From Amycolatopsis kentuckyensis (lineage in GTDB: Bacteria > Actinomycetota > Actinomycetes > Mycobacteriales > Pseudonocardiaceae): DNA of 58,076 nucleotides. A program made the position numbers and the translations under genes. The DNA lies in the NCBI RefSeq assembly GCF_002155975.1, contig NZ_MUMI01000099.1, positions 1 to 58,076 of the forward strand. The letters are read 5' to 3'. Numbering within the stretch: the first letter of the stretch is position 1; each line of letters begins with the position of its first letter. Below are positions 39,001 through 51,251 of the stretch, one piece after another. The notes beneath the pieces are model-generated. The model made no database searches and was not told where the DNA came from. It was given only the letters and a program-made list of their open reading frames with translations.

Positions 39001-42000
39001 GTGATCCAGTCACCGGTGAGAGTCGAGAAGAACGGCACCTTCGGGGCGTGCGCTTCGAGGCCGGCCAGTGCCTCGGCGAGCAGGTCCTCGATGGCTTCGA
39101 CCTGGTTGGTGTGGGATCCGTAGTCCACGGCGACCCGCCGGACGCGGACTCCCTGTCCGGACAACGCCGCGACGACCTCGTCGAGGGCCTGGGCTTCCCC
39201 GGCGATCACCACGGAGGTGGGGCTGTTGACCGCGGCCACCTGGACCCGGTCGGCCCACGGCGCCAGCCACGCGGTCGCGTCTTCTTCGCTCAACGCGACC
39301 GAGGCCATGCCGCCGCGGCCGGCCAGCCGGGTGGCGATCGCCTGGCTGCGCACCGCGACCACCTTCGCCGCGTCCTGCAGCGACAACGCACCCGAGACGC
39401 ACGCCGCCGCGATCTCGCCCTGGGAGTGCCCCACGACGGCGTCCGGCCGCACGCCGACGGACTGCCACACCGCGGCGAGGCCGACCATCACCGCGAAGCT
39501 CGCGGGCTGCACGACGTCGACGCGATCCAGGAGGTCGGATTCCCCGCGCAGCACGTCGAGCAGCGACCAATCGACCCACGGTGCCAGCGCGGCCGCGCAC
39601 TCGGCCACCCGCTCGGCGAACACCGGGGACGCTTCGAGGAGCTCCCGGCCCATGCCGACCCACTGCGAGCCCTGACCCGGGAAGACCCAGACGAGCTTGC
39701 CCGGCGCTCCGGCCCGGCCGGTGACCACCGCGGCCGTGTCTTCCCCGCGGGCCAGCGCTTCCAGGCCCGTCGCGGCTTCTTCGCGAGAGCCCGCGACGAC
39801 GACCGCGCGCTCGGTCAGCGCGGCCCGGTTCGTCACCAGCGCCCGGGCGACGCCCGCCAGCGGCGCGGCCTCCACGGCTTCGGCGAGCCGGCCGGCCTGC
39901 GCGGCCAGGGAAGCCGTGCTGCGGGCGGAAACCACGACCGGCACCACCGGAACCTCGGGTGTGGGCACCGGCTCTTCGGCGGGCGCCTCCTCCAGGATCA
40001 GGTGCGCGTTCGTGCCGCTGACGCCGAACGCGGACACCCCGGCCCGGCGCGGGCGGCCGGTGCGCGGCCACTCGCGCGCCTCCGTCAGCAGTTCGACCGC
40101 CCCGGCGGACCAGTCCACTTCGGGAGTCGGCTGGTCGACGTGCAGCGTCGGGGGCAGCACTTCGTGCCGGAGCGCCTGGACCATCTTGATCACGCCCGCG
40201 ACACCCGCGGCGGCTTGGGCGTGCCCGATGTTCGACTTCAGGGAGCCGAGCCACAACGGCGTCTCGCGGTCCTTGCCGTAGGTGGCGAGCAAGGCCTGCG
40301 CCTCGATCGGGTCACCCAGGGTGGTCCCGGTGCCGTGCGCCTCGACGGCGTCCACATCGGACGGTGCCAGCCCGGCGCTCAGCAGCGCCCGGCGGATCAC
40401 CCGCTGCTGCGAGGGCCCGTTCGGCGCGGTGAGGCCGTTGGAGGCGCCGTCCTGGTTGACCGCGCTGCCGCGCAGCACGGCCAGGATCCGGTGGCCGCGT
40501 TCGCGGGCCACCGACAGCCGTTCGAGGACGAGCACGCCGACACCCTCGGCCCAGCCGGTGCCGTCGGCCGCGGCGGCGAAGGCCTTGCAGCGCCCGTCGA
40601 CAGCGAGTCCCCGCTGCCGGGAGAACTCCACGAACGCGCCGGGGTTCGCCATCACCGTCGCGCCGCCGGCCAGGGCCATCGAGCATTCGCCCTGCCGCAG
40701 GGACTGCGCGGCGAGGTGCATCGCGACCAGCGAAGACGAGCACGCCGAGTCGATCGTCACCGCCGGGCCTTCGAAGCCGAACACGTACGACACGCGGCCG
40801 GACGCCACGCTCGACGACCCGCCGGTGCCGGCGAAGCCCTCCAGCTCCGGGGTGACGACGCTGTCCCCGGGCGCGACATAGCCCTGGCCGAACATGCCGG
40901 TGAACACGCCGACGTCGTTGCCCTTCAGCGAAAGCGGGTCGACGCCGGCGTCTTCCATCGCCTCCCAGGAGGCCTCCAGCAGCAGCCGCTGCTGGGGGTC
41001 CATGGCGACGGCCTCACGCGGCGAGATCCCGAAGAACCCCGCGTCGAAGAGCCCGGCTTCGTGCAGGAAGCCGCCGTGCCGGGTGTAGGTCTTGCCCGGG
41101 CGGGCCGGGTCCGGGTCGTAGATGCTTTCCAGGTCCCAGCCGCGGTCGGTCGGGAAGCCCGAGACCGCGTCCCGGCCCTCGGCGACCAGCCGCCAGAGGT
41201 CCTCGGGGCCGGCGACCCCGCCCGGCAGGCGGCAGGCCATGCCGACGATGGCGATCGGCTCGTCGAGGTCGGCCTTCGCGGCCGCCGTGGCGACCGGCGT
41301 CTCCGCCGCGCCGCCGAGCTCCTCGCGCAGGTGCCGGGCGAGGGCCTGGGGGTTCGGGTAGTCGAAGACCAGCGTCGCGGGCAGCTTCAGCCCGGTGGCG
41401 GTCCGCATCCGGTTGCGCAGCTCGACCGCGGTCAGCGAGTCGAACCCGGCGTCCTTGAACGCGGTGTCCACGCGGACGGCACTGGCGTCGGCGTGCCCGA
41501 GCACGGCCGCCACCTGCGCCCGGACCAGGTCCAGGAGCAGGGTGAGCTGGTCCGCGGGCGCGAGCCCGGCCAGCCGTCCGGCCAGCCCGTTGTCCGCGGT
41601 GGACGCGGTGCGGGCCCGCTGCCGTCCCACGCGGACCAGGCCACGCAGCATGGGCGGCACGGTTCCGCCCGCGCGGAGGTCCAGCTTCGCGGGCACCAGC
41701 AGCGACTCGCTCGAGCCGAGGGCGGCGTCGAACAGGTCCATGCCCTCGGCCTGCGTCATGATCTGCAGGCCGCCGCGGCGGCTCATCCGGGCCCGGGTGG
41801 CCTCGTCGGTGTTGGCGGCCATGCCGGTGCTCTGGTCCCACAGGCCCCACGCCAGCGACAAGCCCGGCAGGCCGGCCGCCCGGCGATTCGCCATCAGGCC
41901 GTCCAGGAAGGCGTTCGCGGCGGCGTAGCTGCCGCTGCCCGCGCCCATGAACACGGCGGAAACCGAGGAGTAGACGACGAAAGCGTCGAGGTCCCGGTCG

Positions 42001-45000
42001 CGGGTGAGCTCGTCGAGGTGCCGCACCGCATCGACCTTGGGCGCGAACACCCTGGCCAGCCGCTCGCGGTCGAGCGTCCCGATGACGCCCGCGTCGAGGA
42101 CACCGGCGGTGTGCACCACGGCGGTGGGCCGGTGCTCGTCGAGCAGCGCGGCCACCTGAGCGCGGTCGGAGACGTCACACGCCACCACCGACACTTCCGC
42201 GTCCAGCTCGGCGACCAGGTCGGCCAGGCCGTCGGCGGCCGGTCCTCGACGACTCGCCAGCACCAGCTTCCGCACGCCGTGGCGCTCCACCAGGCGCCGG
42301 GCCACCAGGCCGCCGAGCGCGCCGGCGCCCGAGATCAGGACCGTCCCGTCCGGGCGGAACACCGGCTCCCCGCTCCGCTCCGCGCGGGCGAGGCGGGGCA
42401 CGAAGTACTTCCCGCCGCGCACCGCGAGCTGCGGCTCGTCACCCGCCAGGGCCGGGATCTCCCCGTCGGTGTCGATCAGGAAGATGCGGTCCGGGTTCTC
42501 CGCCTGCGCGGCCCGGACCAGGCCCCACACGGCCGCCCCGGCGGGGTCGGTCACCGCACCGTCGCCGGCGGGCACCGCGCCGCGGGTCACCACGACCAGC
42601 CGGGCGTCGTCGGCCGCGTCGGCGAGGAACCCCTGCACGGCTTCCAGCACGCGGCTGGTCAGTTCGAGAGGCTCCTCTCCGAAGGCTTCGAGCACTTCGA
42701 CCGGCTCCGCCGGTGTCGCACTGTCCGCAAGGGACACTTCGGTCCAGTCGACCCGGTACAGCGATCCGGCGCGGGCCTGCCCGGCCGAGAGTTCCCGGCC
42801 CACCACCGGGCCGGCGGTGACGACCAGGCCACCCGTTTCGTCGGCCGCTTCGAGGGAGACGCCGGGCACCAGCCGGACCCGCAGCGCCGAGGCGCCCGCG
42901 GCGTGCAGGACCAGGCCGTGCCACTCCGCCGGCTGCTCGCCGTCCGCGAGGACCGGGCGCACGGCCGCGTCCAGCAGCGCCGGGTGGATGCCGAACGCGG
43001 CGGCGTCCAGTTCCTCGGGCAGCGCGACCTCGGCGAAGATCTCCTCGCCGCGCCGCCAGCCGCCGTCGGCCTCCTGGGCGCCGGCGGGCGGCCACACGGT
43101 GAAGTCGAAGGGCTCGTGCGCCGGAGCCGTCGCCGACAAGTGCCCGGTGGCGTTCCGGGTCCAGTCTTCGTCGCCTTCGCGCTGCGAATACACCTCGACC
43201 ACGCGCTCGCCGCTCACGGTGACCTGCATCCGCAAGCCGCCGCTTTCGGGCAGGACCAGCGGAGATTCGACGGTCAGGTCGTCGAGGACCGGGCACCCGG
43301 CTTCGTCACCGGCCCGCACGGCCAGCTCCACCAGAGCGGCACTCGGGACGCCGTCGGCCAGCCACGGGTGCGTCCGCACCGACAGGCGCGAGGTGAACAC
43401 GAGACCGTCGGACTGCGGCAGCGGCAGGACCGCCCCCAGCAGCGGGTGGTCGGCGCCGGCCAGGCCCAGGGAAGGCGCGTCGGCCGCGGCGGGCGGGCTG
43501 AGCCAGAAGTGCTGGTGGTCGAAGGCGTACGTCGGCAGCTCGACGCGCGCGGGCGGCGCCATGGTGGCCCAGTCGACCGGGACACCCTGGACGAACAGCT
43601 CGGCCATCGAGGTCAGCAGCCGCCGCACCCCGCCGTCGTCGCGCCGCAGGGTCCCGGTGACGACCGCGTCGGCGAGCTCGCTGATCGGCTGGACCAGGAC
43701 GGGGTGGGCACTGACCTCGACGAACACACCGTGCCCCTGCCCCAGCAGCGTCTCCACCGCCGGGCCGAACCGGACCTGGTTGCGCAGGTTCCGGTACCAG
43801 TACCCGCCGTCCACGACCCCGGCTTCGGTGATCCACTCACCCGTGACCGTCGAGAGGAACGGCACCACCGGCGCCTGCGCCTCGATCCCGGCCAAGGTCT
43901 CGGCGAGGGTGCCCTCGATGTCTTCCACGTGCCGGGTGTGGGACGCGTAGTCCACCGCCACCCGCCGGCCACCGATGACTGCCACGGCTTCCGTGAGCGC
44001 TTCGGCATCACCCGCGATCACGACCGAGGCCGGGCCGTTGACCGCGGCGATCTCGACGCGCCCCTCCCACGGCGCCAGCCGGGAGGCCACCTCGTCGTGG
44101 CTCAGCTGGACCGACGCCATCCCGCCGCGGCCGGACAGCTCCGCCGCGATCGCCTGGCTCCGCAACGCCACCACCTTCGCGGCGTCCTCAAGGGACAGTG
44201 CACCCGACACGCAGGCCGCGGCGATCTCACCCTGGGAGTGCCCCAGGACCGCATCGGGCACGACACCGACCGAGGCCCAGACGGCGGCGAGACCGACCAT
44301 CACGGCGAAACTCGCGGGCTGCAGCACGTCGACCCGGTCCAGATCGCCCTCGCCGCGGAGAACGTCGAGCAGCGACCAGTCGACCCACGGCTCCAGCGCG
44401 GCGGCGCATTCGGTGATCCGCTCGGCGAACACCGGGGACGCTTCCAGGAGCTCCCGGCCCATGCCCGCCCACTGCGTCCCCTGGCCGGGGAACACCCAGA
44501 CCGTCTTGCCGGGCATCCCGGCAATGCCGGTCACCAGGCCGGCCGCGCTTTCGCCGCGGGCCAGCGCGGTCAGCCCGTTCCGGGCCTCCTCCGCCGAGCC
44601 CGCCACGACGACGGCCCGGTCGGTCAGCGTCGCCCGGGTCGACAGCAGGGCTCCCGCCACGCGGGTCAGCGAGACGTCTCCGTCGAGGAACGCCGCGAGC
44701 CGCCCGGCCTGGCCGGCCAGGGAACCGGCGCTGCGCGCGGACACCACGACCGGCACCACGGCGTCGGGCACGGCCGCCTCGGGCGTGTCGTCGGCGGGCG
44801 CTTCTTCGAGGATGAGGTGCGCGTTGGTGCCGCTGATGCCGAACGACGAGACGCCGGCCCGGCGCGGGTGGCCGTTGCGGGCCCACTCGCGGCCCTCGGT
44901 CAGCAGCTCGACCGCGCCCGCGGACCAGTCCACCTGCTTGGTGGGTTCCTGCACGTGGAGGGTCGGCGGCAGCGTGTCGTGCCGCAGCGCCTGGACCATC

Positions 45001-48000
45001 TTGATGACGGCCGCGACCCCCGCGGCCGCCTGCGTGTGGCCGATGTTCGACTTCAGCGAGCCGAGCCACAACGGCGTCTCGCGGTTCTTGCCGTAGGTGG
45101 CCAGCAGCGCCTGGGCCTCGATCGGGTCGCCCAGCGCGGTGCCGGTGCCGTGCGCCTCGACGACGTCCACTTCGGACGGTTGCAGTCCGGCGCCGGCCAG
45201 CGCGCTGCGGATCACCCGCTGCTGCGACGGCCCGTTCGGGGCGGTGAGGCCGTTGGAGGCGCCGTCCTGGTTGACCGCGCTGCCGCGGAGCACGGCGAGG
45301 ACCCGGTGACCGCGCTCGCGGGCCACCGAAAGCCGTTCGAGGACGACGATGCCGACCCCCTCGGACAGGACGGTGCCGTCCGCGCCGTCGGCGAACGCCT
45401 TGACCCGGCCGTCCTCGGCCATGCCGCGCTGCCGCGACATGCCGATGACCCCGATCGGCGAGCCCATCACGGCGACCCCACCGGCCAGGGCCATCGTGCA
45501 CTCGCCCTGCCGGAGTGCCTGGGCCGCGAGGTGGATCGCGACCAGCGACGACGAGCACGCGGTGTCCACGGTGACCGCGGGGCCCTCGAACCCGAAGGTG
45601 TAGGACACGCGGCCCGAGGCGACGCTGCCCGCGGTGGCGGTGGTGACGAAGCCTTCAAGTTCCGCGGGCATGTTGGTCAGGGACTCGAGGTAGTCGTGGA
45701 TGGAGACGCCGGAGAAGACACCGACGGCGTCGCCGCGGGCCTTGGTCGGGTCGATGCCCGCGCGTTCGAGGGCTTCCCAGGAGGCTTCGAGCAGCAGCCG
45801 CTGCTGCGGGTCCATGGCCAGGGCTTCCCGCGGCGAGATGCCGAAGAAGCCGGGGTCGAACAGCGCGGCCTCGTGCAGGAAGCCGCCCTGCCGGATGTAG
45901 GCCGTGCCCGGGCGCTCGGGGTCCGAGTCGAACAGGCCCTCCAGGTCCCAGCCGCGGTCTTCGGGGAAGGCCGACATGCCGTCGCGGCCTTCGGCGACCA
46001 TCCGCCACAGGTCGTCGGGGCTCATGACGCCGCCCGGCAGGCGGCAGGCCATGCCGACGATGGCGATCGGCTCGCCCGCGTCCACGGGGGCCGCCGTCAC
46101 CGTCGCGGGCGCGCCCGCGACGGTCTCCCCCAGCTCCTCACGCAGGTGCCGGGCGAGCGCCACCGGCGTCGGGTAGTCGAAGACGAGCGTGGCGGGCAGC
46201 TTGACACTCGTCGCCGCGCTCAGCCGGTTCCGCAGCTCGACCGCGGTCAGCGAGTCGAAGCCGAGGTCGCTGAACCCCCGCGTGCCCTGGGCCAGCTCGG
46301 GGGCGTTGAAGCCGAGCACCGCGGCCGCTTCGGCCTGCACGATGCCCAGCAGCACCGTTTCCTGCTCCTCGGCGGGCAGCCCGGCGAGCTTGGCGACCAG
46401 GCCGCCACCACCGCTCGCGGCGGCCGTCCGCGTCACCCGGCGGCTCGCGCGGACCAGGCCGCGCAGCAGGTGCGGGACCTCGCCGCCGGCCGTGGCCTGG
46501 CTGCGCAGCGTCCGCAGGTCGAGCTTGATCGGCACGAGCAGCGCCTGCTCGGCGGCCAGGCCGATGTCGAAGATGTCGAGGGCCTCGGCGGGCGTCATGG
46601 CCAGCACGCCGCCGCGGCTCATCCGGGCCTGGTCGGTGGCGCTGAGGTGGGCGGTCAGGCCGTCGGCCTGCTCCCACAGGCCCCACGCCAGCGACACGCC
46701 GGGCCGGCCCGCCGCGCGGCGCACCGCCATCAGGCCGTCGAGGAAGGCGTTGGCCGCCGCGTAGTTGCCCTGGCCGGCCGAGCCCATCAGCGCGGCCGCG
46801 GACGAGAACACGACGAATGCGTCGAGCTCGCTGTCCCGGGTCAGTTCGTCGAGGTGGCGGACCGCGTCGACCTTGGGGGCGAACACCCCGGCCAGCCGCT
46901 CCCGGGTCAGCGCCCCGAGCACGCCGTCGTCGAGCAGGCCCGCCAGGTGCACGATGCCGGTCGGGCGGTGCTCGGCCAGCAGCGCGGCGACCTGGTCGCG
47001 GTCGGAGACGTCGCACGCCACCACGGACACCGTCGCGCCGTGCCCGGTCAGTTCGGTGACGAGGTCTTCGGCGGCCACCCCGCGACGACTCGCGAGCACC
47101 AGGCGCCGGACGCCGTGCCGGGCGACCAGGTGCCGGGCGACCAGGCCACCCAGGGAGCCGGTGCCGCCGGTGAGCAGGACCGTCCCTTCCGGACCGAACA
47201 CCGCGGGCGCCGCCGGCACCTCACCGGTGGCGCGGGCCAGCCGCGGGACGAAGAACGCGTTGCCGCGCACGGCGATCTGCGGTTCACCGCTGCCCAGCAC
47301 GGCACCCAGCGGGACGTCACCGTCGGTGTCGACCAGGACGATCCGGCCCGGGTTCTCCGCCTGGGCGGCCCGCACCAGACCCCACACGGCGGCACCGGCC
47401 GGGTCGGTCACCTCGCGCACGGCGCCGCGGGTCACCACGACCAGCCGGGCTTCCTCGGCCGCGCGTTCGAGCCACGCCTGCACGGCTTCCAGGACGCGGC
47501 TGGTCAGGTCCAGGGGCTCCCCGCCGGCGGCTTCGAGCACCTCGACGTGGTCAGTGGAGACGCTCTCGGTCGCGGGCAGCTCGACCCAGTCCACCTGGAA
47601 CAGCGAGTCGCGCTCTTCGCCCGCCGCCGTCTCCAGCTGCGCGGCCGAGACCTCGCGGGACACCAGCGAATCCATGGTGACGACCAGGCCACCGGTTTCG
47701 TCGGCGGCCTGGAACGTCAGCGCGTCCGGGCCGCCCGGCGCGACCCGCACCCGCAGCGCCGAAGCACCCACGGCGTGCAGGACCAGGCCGTTCCACGCGA
47801 ACGGCAGCACGTTGCGGTCGTCGTCGGGGTTGGCGAAGGCGTTCGTGTGCAGGGCCGCGTCGAGCAGCGCGGGGTGGAGGCCGAACTTGCCGGCGTCCTC
47901 GCGGTGGTCGTCGGGCAGGGCGACCTCGGCGAAGACCTCTTCACCGCGCCGCCACACCGCCCGCATGCCCTGGAAGGCGCCGCTGTAGGCGTACCCGCGC

Positions 48001-51000
48001 TCGGTCAGGTCGGTGTAGAAGTTCTCGACGTCGATCGGCTGCGCCCCGGCGGGCGGCCAGGCGGCGAAGTCGAAGCGGTCCGGTTCCCGGGACGTCGACG
48101 CGCCGAGGAGACCGGTCGCGTGCCGGGTCCATTCGTCGCCGTCTTCTCGCATGGAGAAGACGTCCACCGCGCGCGAGCCGGTTTCGTTCGGCCCGCTCAC
48201 CGCGACCTGCACGCGGACCCCGCCGCGCTCGCCCAGCACCAGCGGCGCCTCGATGACGAGCTCTTCCAGGACGCCGAAGCCGAGCTCGTCCCCGGCGCGC
48301 AGGGCGAGGTCGACGTAGACCGTGCCCGGGATGAGCACGACCCCGCCGATCGCGTGCCCGGCCAGCCAGGGGTGCGTCTTCAGCGACAGCCGCGAGGTGA
48401 AGACGAGGCCGTCGGACTGCGGCAGCGGGACGACCGCGCCGAGCAGCGGGTGGTCGGCGCCGACGAGGCCCAGCGACACCGCGTCCGTCGCCGACCCGCC
48501 CATCCGCAGCCAGTAGTGCTGGTGGTCGAAGGCGTACGTCGGCAGCTCGGCGCGCCGGAACGGCGGCAGCACGCCGGTCCAGTCCACGGTCACGCCGCGC
48601 ACGAACAGCTCGGCCGCCGAGGCCAGCAGGCGCCGGAGGCCGCCCTCCTCGCGCCGCAGCGTCCCGGTCACCACGGCTTCGGTGCCGTCGACGAGTTCGT
48701 TGATCGGCTGGACGAGCACGGGGTGCGCGCTGACCTCGACGAACACCCGGTGGCCCTGCTCGACCAAGTCGGCCACGGCCGGGCCGAACCGGACCTGGCG
48801 ACGCAGGTTGCGGTACCAGTAGCCGCCGTCGAGGACGCCGGCATCTGCCACCCACTCGCCGGTGACGGTCGAGTAGAACGGCACCTCGGGCGCCTGCGCG
48901 CGGATCCCGCCGAGCATCTCGGCCAGTGCGTCACGCGCGGCTTCGACGTGCCGGGTGTGGGACGCGTAGTCCACCGCGACCCGCCGGATCCGGACGCCTT
49001 GGTCGTCGAGCGCGTCGAGAGCTTCGTCCAGGGCTTCGGCGTCCCCGGCGATGACCACGGACGCCGGCCCGTTGACGGCCGCCACTTCCACGCGGCCCGC
49101 CCACGCCTCGATCCGCGCGGTCGCGTCTTCTTCGCTCAGCGCGACCGAGGCCATCCCGCCGCGGCCGGCCAGCGAGGCGGCGATCGCCTGGCTGCGCAAC
49201 GCCACCACCTTCGCGGCGTCCTCCAGCGTCAACGCTCCAGACACGCACGCGGCCGCGATCTCGCCCTGCGAGTGCCCCACCACGGCCTCGGGTTCGACGC
49301 CGAGGGAAGCCCACACCGCCGCGAGCCCGACCATCACGGCGAAGCTCGCCGGCTGCACGACGTCGACCCGGTGCAGCAGGTCGGCGTCGCCGCGCAGGAC
49401 GTCGGTCAGCGACCAGTCGACCCACCGCCCGAGCGCGGTCTCGCACTCGGCGATCCGCGCCGCGAAGACCGGCGAGGCGGCCAGGAGTTCCCGGCCCATG
49501 CCCGTCCACTGCGTGCCCTGGCCGGGGAACACCCAGACGACCTTGCCCGGCGCACCCGAGCCGCGGCCGGTGAGCAGGCCGGGGGCGCTCTCGCCGTGGG
49601 CCAGCGCCCGCAGCCCGGTCACGGCTTCTTCGGGCGAACCGGCCACGACGACAGCGCGTTCGCTGAGCGTCGCGCGGCCGGACACCAGCGTCCCGGCCAT
49701 GTCCGCCAGGGAGATGTCGCCGACCTCCGCCAGCCGACCGGCCTGGGCGGCCAGCGAAGCCGCGGTGGCCGCCGACACGACCAGCGGCACCACCCCCGCG
49801 GGGGCGGGCGCTTCGACCGCCGGCTCGTCGGCGGGCGCTTCTTCGAGGATCATGTGCGCGTTGGTGCCGCTGGCGCCGAACGCGGAGATCGCGCCGCGGC
49901 GCGGGTGGCCGTTGCGCGGCCATTCGCGGCCCTCGGTCAGCAGCTGGATCGAGCCCGCCGACCAGTCGACCTGGGGGGTCGGCGCGTCGACGTGCCGGGT
50001 CGCCGGGAGCTGCCCGTGCCGCAGCGACTGGACCATCTTGATCACGCCGGCCACGCCGGAGGCGGCCTGCGTGTGCCCGACGATCGACTTCACCGAGCCG
50101 AGCAGCAGCGGCTGCTGCGGGTCGCGGCCCTGGCCGTAGGTGGCCAGCAGGGCCTGCACCTCGATCGGGTCGCCGAGGACCGTGCCGGTGCCGTGCCCCT
50201 CCACGGTGTCCACATCGGACGGTGACAGTCCGGCGGCGGCGAGGGCCTTGCGGATGACCCGCTGCTGCGCGGGGCCGTTGGGCGCGGTCAGGCCGTTCGA
50301 CGCGCCGTCCTGGTTGACCGCGCTGCCGCGGATGACGGCGAGGACCTGGTGCCCGCGTTCGCGCGCCACCGACAGCCGCTCCAGCAGCAGGACGCCGACG
50401 CCCTCGGCCCAGCCGGAGCCGTCGGCGGCCGCGGCGTAGGACTTGCAGCGCCCGTCGAAGGCCAGGGCCCGCTGCCGCGCGAAGCCGACGAACCCGCCCG
50501 GCGTCGCCATCACGGTCGAGCCGCCGGCCAGGGCCATCGAGCACTCACCACGGCGAAGTGCCTGTGCGGCGAGGTGAATCGCCACGAGCGAGGACGAGCA
50601 CATGGTGTCGACGGTGACGGCGGGGCCTTCGAGGCCGAGCGTGTAGGCGACCCGGCCGGAGGCGACGCCACCCGCGGTGCCGAGGGCGCGCTCCAGGCTC
50701 ATGAAGCCCTCGAACCCGCTGAGGTCCGGGGCGTAGTCCTGGTGGACGACCCCGGCGTACACGCCGATGTCGCTGCCCCGCACCGAATGCGGGTCGATCC
50801 CGGCCCGCTCCAGGGTCTCCCAGGACACTTCCAGCAGCTGCCGCTGCTGCGGGTCCATGGCGAGCGCCTCGCGCGGCGAGATACCGAAGAACCCGGCGTC
50901 GAACTGGGCCGCGTCGCGCAGGAAGGCGCCCTCCCGCACGTACGTCGTGCCGGGGTTGTCGGGGTCCGGGTGGTAGAGGCCCTCGACGTCCCAGCCGCGG

Positions 51001-51218
51001 TCCTCGGGGAAGCCGGTGTAGACGTCGGCGCCTTCGGACACCACGCGCCAGAAGTCCTCCGGGCCGCGGATCCCGCCGGCGTAGCGGCAGGCCATGGAGA
51101 CGATCGCGATGGGCTCCGCCGCGGCCGCGGCGAGCGCGGCGTTCTCCTGCTGGAGGCGGACGTTCTCCTTCAGCGAAGCGCGCAGTGCGTCAACGATCTG
51201 CTCGTTCGGCGCGGACAT
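36096..51218 (-). CDS. rifB: Type I polyketide synthase, modules 4-6 (RifB)
   Basis: A 5040-residue, three-module PKS, each module KS-AT-DH-KR-ACP. The start ATG at 51218 has GGAGGA seven bases upstream; an in-frame ATG nine codons earlier has none. The N-terminal coil ([19 protein letters not shown]) should dock to RifA. All three ATs have methylmalonyl-type signatures, but AT6 is YGSH. DH4 and DH6 are complete; the DH5 active site is deleted. All KRs keep the catalytic Tyr. RifB receives the chain that has, in rifamycin biosynthesis, already closed into a naphthalenic bicycle, and its first KS is the most divergent in the window. It ends 13 bp before rifC. Confidence 0.96.
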   Translation of the reverse strand: MSAPNEQIVDALRASLKENVRLQQENAALAAAAAEPIAIVSMACRYAGGIRGPEDFWRVVSEGADVYTGFPEDRGWDVEGLYHPDPDNPGTTYVREGAFLRDAAQFDAGFFGISPREALAMDPQQRQLLEVSWETLERAGIDPHSVRGSDIGVYAGVVHQDYAPDLSGFEGFMSLERALGTAGGVASGRVAYTLGLEGPAVTVDTMCSSSLVAIHLAAQALRRGECSMALAGGSTVMATPGGFVGFARQRALAFDGRCKSYAAAADGSGWAEGVGVLLLERLSVARERGHQVLAVIRGSAVNQDGASNGLTAPNGPAQQRVIRKALAAAGLSPSDVDTVEGHGTGTVLGDPIEVQALLATYGQGRDPQQPLLLGSVKSIVGHTQAASGVAGVIKMVQSLRHGQLPATRHVDAPTPQVDWSAGSIQLLTEGREWPRNGHPRRGAISAFGASGTNAHMILEEAPADEPAVEAPAPAGVVPLVVSAATAASLAAQAGRLAEVGDISLADMAGTLVSGRATLSERAVVVAGSPEEAVTGLRALAHGESAPGLLTGRGSGAPGKVVWVFPGQGTQWTGMGRELLAASPVFAARIAECETALGRWVDWSLTDVLRGDADLLHRVDVVQPASFAVMVGLAAVWASLGVEPEAVVGHSQGEIAAACVSGALTLEDAAKVVALRSQAIAASLAGRGGMASVALSEEDATARIEAWAGRVEVAAVNGPASVVIAGDAEALDEALDALDDQGVRIRRVAVDYASHTRHVEAARDALAEMLGGIRAQAPEVPFYSTVTGEWVADAGVLDGGYWYRNLRRQVRFGPAVADLVEQGHRVFVEVSAHPVLVQPINELVDGTEAVVTGTLRREEGGLRRLLASAAELFVRGVTVDWTGVLPPFRRAELPTYAFDHQHYWLRMGGSATDAVSLGLVGADHPLLGAVVPLPQSDGLVFTSRLSLKTHPWLAGHAIGGVVLIPGTVYVDLALRAGDELGFGVLEELVIEAPLVLGERGGVRVQVAVSGPNETGSRAVDVFSMREDGDEWTRHATGLLGASTSREPDRFDFAAWPPAGAQPIDVENFYTDLTERGYAYSGAFQGMRAVWRRGEEVFAEVALPDDHREDAGKFGLHPALLDAALHTNAFANPDDDRNVLPFAWNGLVLHAVGASALRVRVAPGGPDALTFQAADETGGLVVTMDSLVSREVSAAQLETAAGEERDSLFQVDWVELPATESVSTDHVEVLEAAGGEPLDLTSRVLEAVQAWLERAAEEARLVVVTRGAVREVTDPAGAAVWGLVRAAQAENPGRIVLVDTDGDVPLGAVLGSGEPQIAVRGNAFFVPRLARATGEVPAAPAVFGPEGTVLLTGGTGSLGGLVARHLVARHGVRRLVLASRRGVAAEDLVTELTGHGATVSVVACDVSDRDQVAALLAEHRPTGIVHLAGLLDDGVLGALTRERLAGVFAPKVDAVRHLDELTRDSELDAFVVFSSAAALMGSAGQGNYAAANAFLDGLMAVRRAAGRPGVSLAWGLWEQADGLTAHLSATDQARMSRGGVLAMTPAEALDIFDIGLAAEQALLVPIKLDLRTLRSQATAGGEVPHLLRGLVRASRRVTRTAAASGGGGLVAKLAGLPAEEQETVLLGIVQAEAAAVLGFNAPELAQGTRGFSDLGFDSLTAVELRNRLSAATSVKLPATLVFDYPTPVALARHLREELGETVAGAPATVTAAPVDAGEPIAIVGMACRLPGGVMSPDDLWRMVAEGRDGMSAFPEDRGWDLEGLFDSDPERPGTAYIRQGGFLHEAALFDPGFFGISPREALAMDPQQRLLLEASWEALERAGIDPTKARGDAVGVFSGVSIHDYLESLTNMPAELEGFVTTATAGSVASGRVSYTFGFEGPAVTVDTACSSSLVAIHLAAQALRQGECTMALAGGVAVMGSPIGVIGMSRQRGMAEDGRVKAFADGADGTVLSEGVGIVVLERLSVARERGHRVLAVLRGSAVNQDGASNGLTAPNGPSQQRVIRSALAGAGLQPSEVDVVEAHGTGTALGDPIEAQALLATYGKNRETPLWLGSLKSNIGHTQAAAGVAAVIKMVQALRHDTLPPTLHVQEPTKQVDWSAGAVELLTEGREWARNGHPRRAGVSSFGISGTNAHLILEEAPADDTPEAAVPDAVVPVVVSARSAGSLAGQAGRLAAFLDGDVSLTRVAGALLSTRATLTDRAVVVAGSAEEARNGLTALARGESAAGLVTGIAGMPGKTVWVFPGQGTQWAGMGRELLEASPVFAERITECAAALEPWVDWSLLDVLRGEGDLDRVDVLQPASFAVMVGLAAVWASVGVVPDAVLGHSQGEIAAACVSGALSLEDAAKVVALRSQAIAAELSGRGGMASVQLSHDEVASRLAPWEGRVEIAAVNGPASVVIAGDAEALTEAVAVIGGRRVAVDYASHTRHVEDIEGTLAETLAGIEAQAPVVPFLSTVTGEWITEAGVVDGGYWYRNLRNQVRFGPAVETLLGQGHGVFVEVSAHPVLVQPISELADAVVTGTLRRDDGGVRRLLTSMAELFVQGVPVDWATMAPPARVELPTYAFDHQHFWLSPPAAADAPSLGLAGADHPLLGAVLPLPQSDGLVFTSRLSVRTHPWLADGVPSAALVELAVRAGDEAGCPVLDDLTVESPLVLPESGGLRMQVTVSGERVVEVYSQREGDEDWTRNATGHLSATAPAHEPFDFTVWPPAGAQEADGGWRRGEEIFAEVALPEELDAAAFGIHPALLDAAVRPVLADGEQPAEWHGLVLHAAGASALRVRLVPGVSLEAADETGGLVVTAGPVVGRELSAGQARAGSLYRVDWTEVSLADSATPAEPVEVLEAFGEEPLELTSRVLEAVQGFLADAADDARLVVVTRGAVPAGDGAVTDPAGAAVWGLVRAAQAENPDRIFLIDTDGEIPALAGDEPQLAVRGGKYFVPRLARAERSGEPVFRPDGTVLISGAGALGGLVARRLVERHGVRKLVLASRRGPAADGLADLVAELDAEVSVVACDVSDRAQVAALLDEHRPTAVVHTAGVLDAGVIGTLDRERLARVFAPKVDAVRHLDELTRDRDLDAFVVYSSVSAVFMGAGSGSYAAANAFLDGLMANRRAAGLPGLSLAWGLWDQSTGMAANTDEATRARMSRRGGLQIMTQAEGMDLFDAALGSSESLLVPAKLDLRAGGTVPPMLRGLVRVGRQRARTASTADNGLAGRLAGLAPADQLTLLLDLVRAQVAAVLGHADASAVRVDTAFKDAGFDSLTAVELRNRMRTATGLKLPATLVFDYPNPQALARHLREELGGAAETPVATAAAKADLDEPIAIVGMACRLPGGVAGPEDLWRLVAEGRDAVSGFPTDRGWDLESIYDPDPARPGKTYTRHGGFLHEAGLFDAGFFGISPREAVAMDPQQRLLLEASWEAMEDAGVDPLSLKGNDVGVFTGMFGQGYVAPGDSVVTPELEGFAGTGGSSSVASGRVSYVFGFEGPAVTIDSACSSSLVAMHLAAQSLRQGECSMALAGGATVMANPGAFVEFSRQRGLAVDGRCKAFAAAADGTGWAEGVGVLVLERLSVARERGHRILAVLRGSAVNQDGASNGLTAPNGPSQQRVIRRALLSAGLAPSDVDAVEAHGTGTTLGDPIEAQALLATYGKDRETPLWLGSLKSNIGHAQAAAGVAGVIKMVQALRHEVLPPTLHVDQPTPEVDWSAGAVELLTEAREWPRTGRPRRAGVSAFGVSGTNAHLILEEAPAEEPVPTPEVPVVPVVVSARSTASLAAQAGRLAEAVEAAPLAGVARALVTNRAALTERAVVVAGSREEAATGLEALARGEDTAAVVTGRAGAPGKLVWVFPGQGSQWVGMGRELLEASPVFAERVAECAAALAPWVDWSLLDVLRGESDLLDRVDVVQPASFAVMVGLAAVWQSVGVRPDAVVGHSQGEIAAACVSGALSLQDAAKVVAVRSQAIATRLAGRGGMASVALSEEDATAWLAPWADRVQVAAVNSPTSVVIAGEAQALDEVVAALSGQGVRVRRVAVDYGSHTNQVEAIEDLLAEALAGLEAHAPKVPFFSTLTGDWITGAGVFDGGYWYRNLRNQVGFGPAVAELVRQGHGVFVEVSAHPVLVQPLSEISDDAVVTGSLRREDGGLRRLLTSMAELFVRGVALDWTAVLPRTGRVDLPKYAFDHRHYWLRPAETATDAASLGQAAADHPLLGAVVELPQSDGLVFTSRLSVRTHPWLADHAVGGVVILPGSGLAELAVRAGDEAGCTALDELIIEAPLVVPAQGGVRVQVALSGPDETGSRTVDVYSQRDGGTGSWTRHATGVLSTAPAQDPAFDFHAWPPADAERIDVETFYADLAGRGYGYGPAFQGLRAVWRRDDDVFAEVALPEDLRKDAGRFGVHPALLDAALQAATVGGEPGEPVLAFAWNGLVLHAAGASALRVRLTPSGPDALSVEAADETGGLVLTMESLVSRPVSAERLGAAADAGHDAMFRVDWTELPAVPNAELPPWMPVDTADDVTALAEKADAPPVVVLEAAGADALAVTSRVLEIVQAWLAAPAFEEARLVVTTRGAVPAGGDHTLTDPAAAAVWGLVRSAQAEHPDRIVLLDTDGEVPLGAVLASGEPQLAVRGTTFHVPRLARATRISDTPAAFDPDGTVLVSGAGSLGALVARHLVTRHGVRRVVLASRQGRDADGAQDLITELTGEGADVSFVACDVSDRDQVAALLADLPDLTGVVHTAGVFEDGVIEALTPARLANVYAAKVTAAVHLDELTRDRDLGAFVVFSSVAGVMGGGGQGPYAAANAFLDAAMASRRAAGLPGLSLAWGLWERSSGMAAHLSDVDHARASRNGVLELTRAEGLELFDLGLRTAESLLVPIKLDLAAMRASTVPVLFRGLVRPSRTQARSVSTVDRGLAGLPAVEREAALVDLVRGQVAVVLGYDGPDAVRADTAFKDTGFDSLTSVELRNRLREATGLKLPATLVFDYPNPLAVARYLSARMVPESNGNGRNGDDDRLRHALASIAGEEPSIADLGVDDLVQLAFGDE
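36240..41266 (-). other. PKS module 6 (RifB): KS-AT-DH-KR-ACP, AT motif YGSH
   Basis: KS6 40000-41266 (DSACSSS), AT6 38760-39690, DH6 37900-38610, KR6 36770-37270, ACP6 36240-36440. AT6 has GHSQGE but YGSH (39111-39122) instead of YASH, followed by [11 protein letters not shown] where its sisters have TRHVED. DH6 is complete ([10 protein letters not shown], 38487-38516; DAALQ) though rifamycins keep the C25 oxygen. KR6 has the Tyr in GPYAAANA and FED in the LDD position. Confidence 0.88.
38878..39017. repeat. 140-bp near-identical segment shared with module 8 (copy in module 6)
   Basis: Partner of 28288-28427, with one internal mismatch at 38973 (G here, A there). It covers the AT6 C-terminal part, VSAHPVLVQ-side through [15 protein letters not shown]. 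The second shared block, 39609-39689, covers the start of AT6 around [10 protein letters not shown]. Confidence 0.85.
41300..46080 (-). other. PKS module 5 (RifB): KS-AT(mmal)-DH(deleted active site)-KR-ACP
   Basis: KS5 44810-46080 (DTACSSS), AT5 43580-44490 (GHSQGE, YASH), DH5 remnant 42950-43450, KR5 41880-42350, ACP5 41300-41500. DH5 goes from HPWLAD straight to [12 protein letters not shown] (about 43331-43356), so the His-x3-Gly-x4-Pro motif is gone, and the second motif is DAAVR instead of DAALH/Q. A dead DH fits the C27 oxygen that is later methylated. KR5 is intact. Confidence 0.9.
46140..51115 (-). other. PKS module 4 (RifB): KS-AT(mmal)-DH-KR-ACP, divergent KS
   Basis: KS4 49850-51115, AT4 48600-49540 (GHSQGE, YASH), DH4 47600-48450, KR4 46600-47240, ACP4 46140-46350. 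KS4 has DTMCSSS (50598-50609 for the Cys-Met-Thr-Asp codons) and KSIVGH (50073-50090) where the other KSs have KSN(I/F/L)GH. DH4 is complete ([10 protein letters not shown], 48327-48356; DAALH). KR4 has GGTGSLG, LDD and the Tyr. Confidence 0.9.
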
Positions 51219-51251
51219 GTTCTTCCTCCACGATTCGTTCGCCATCGGCGG

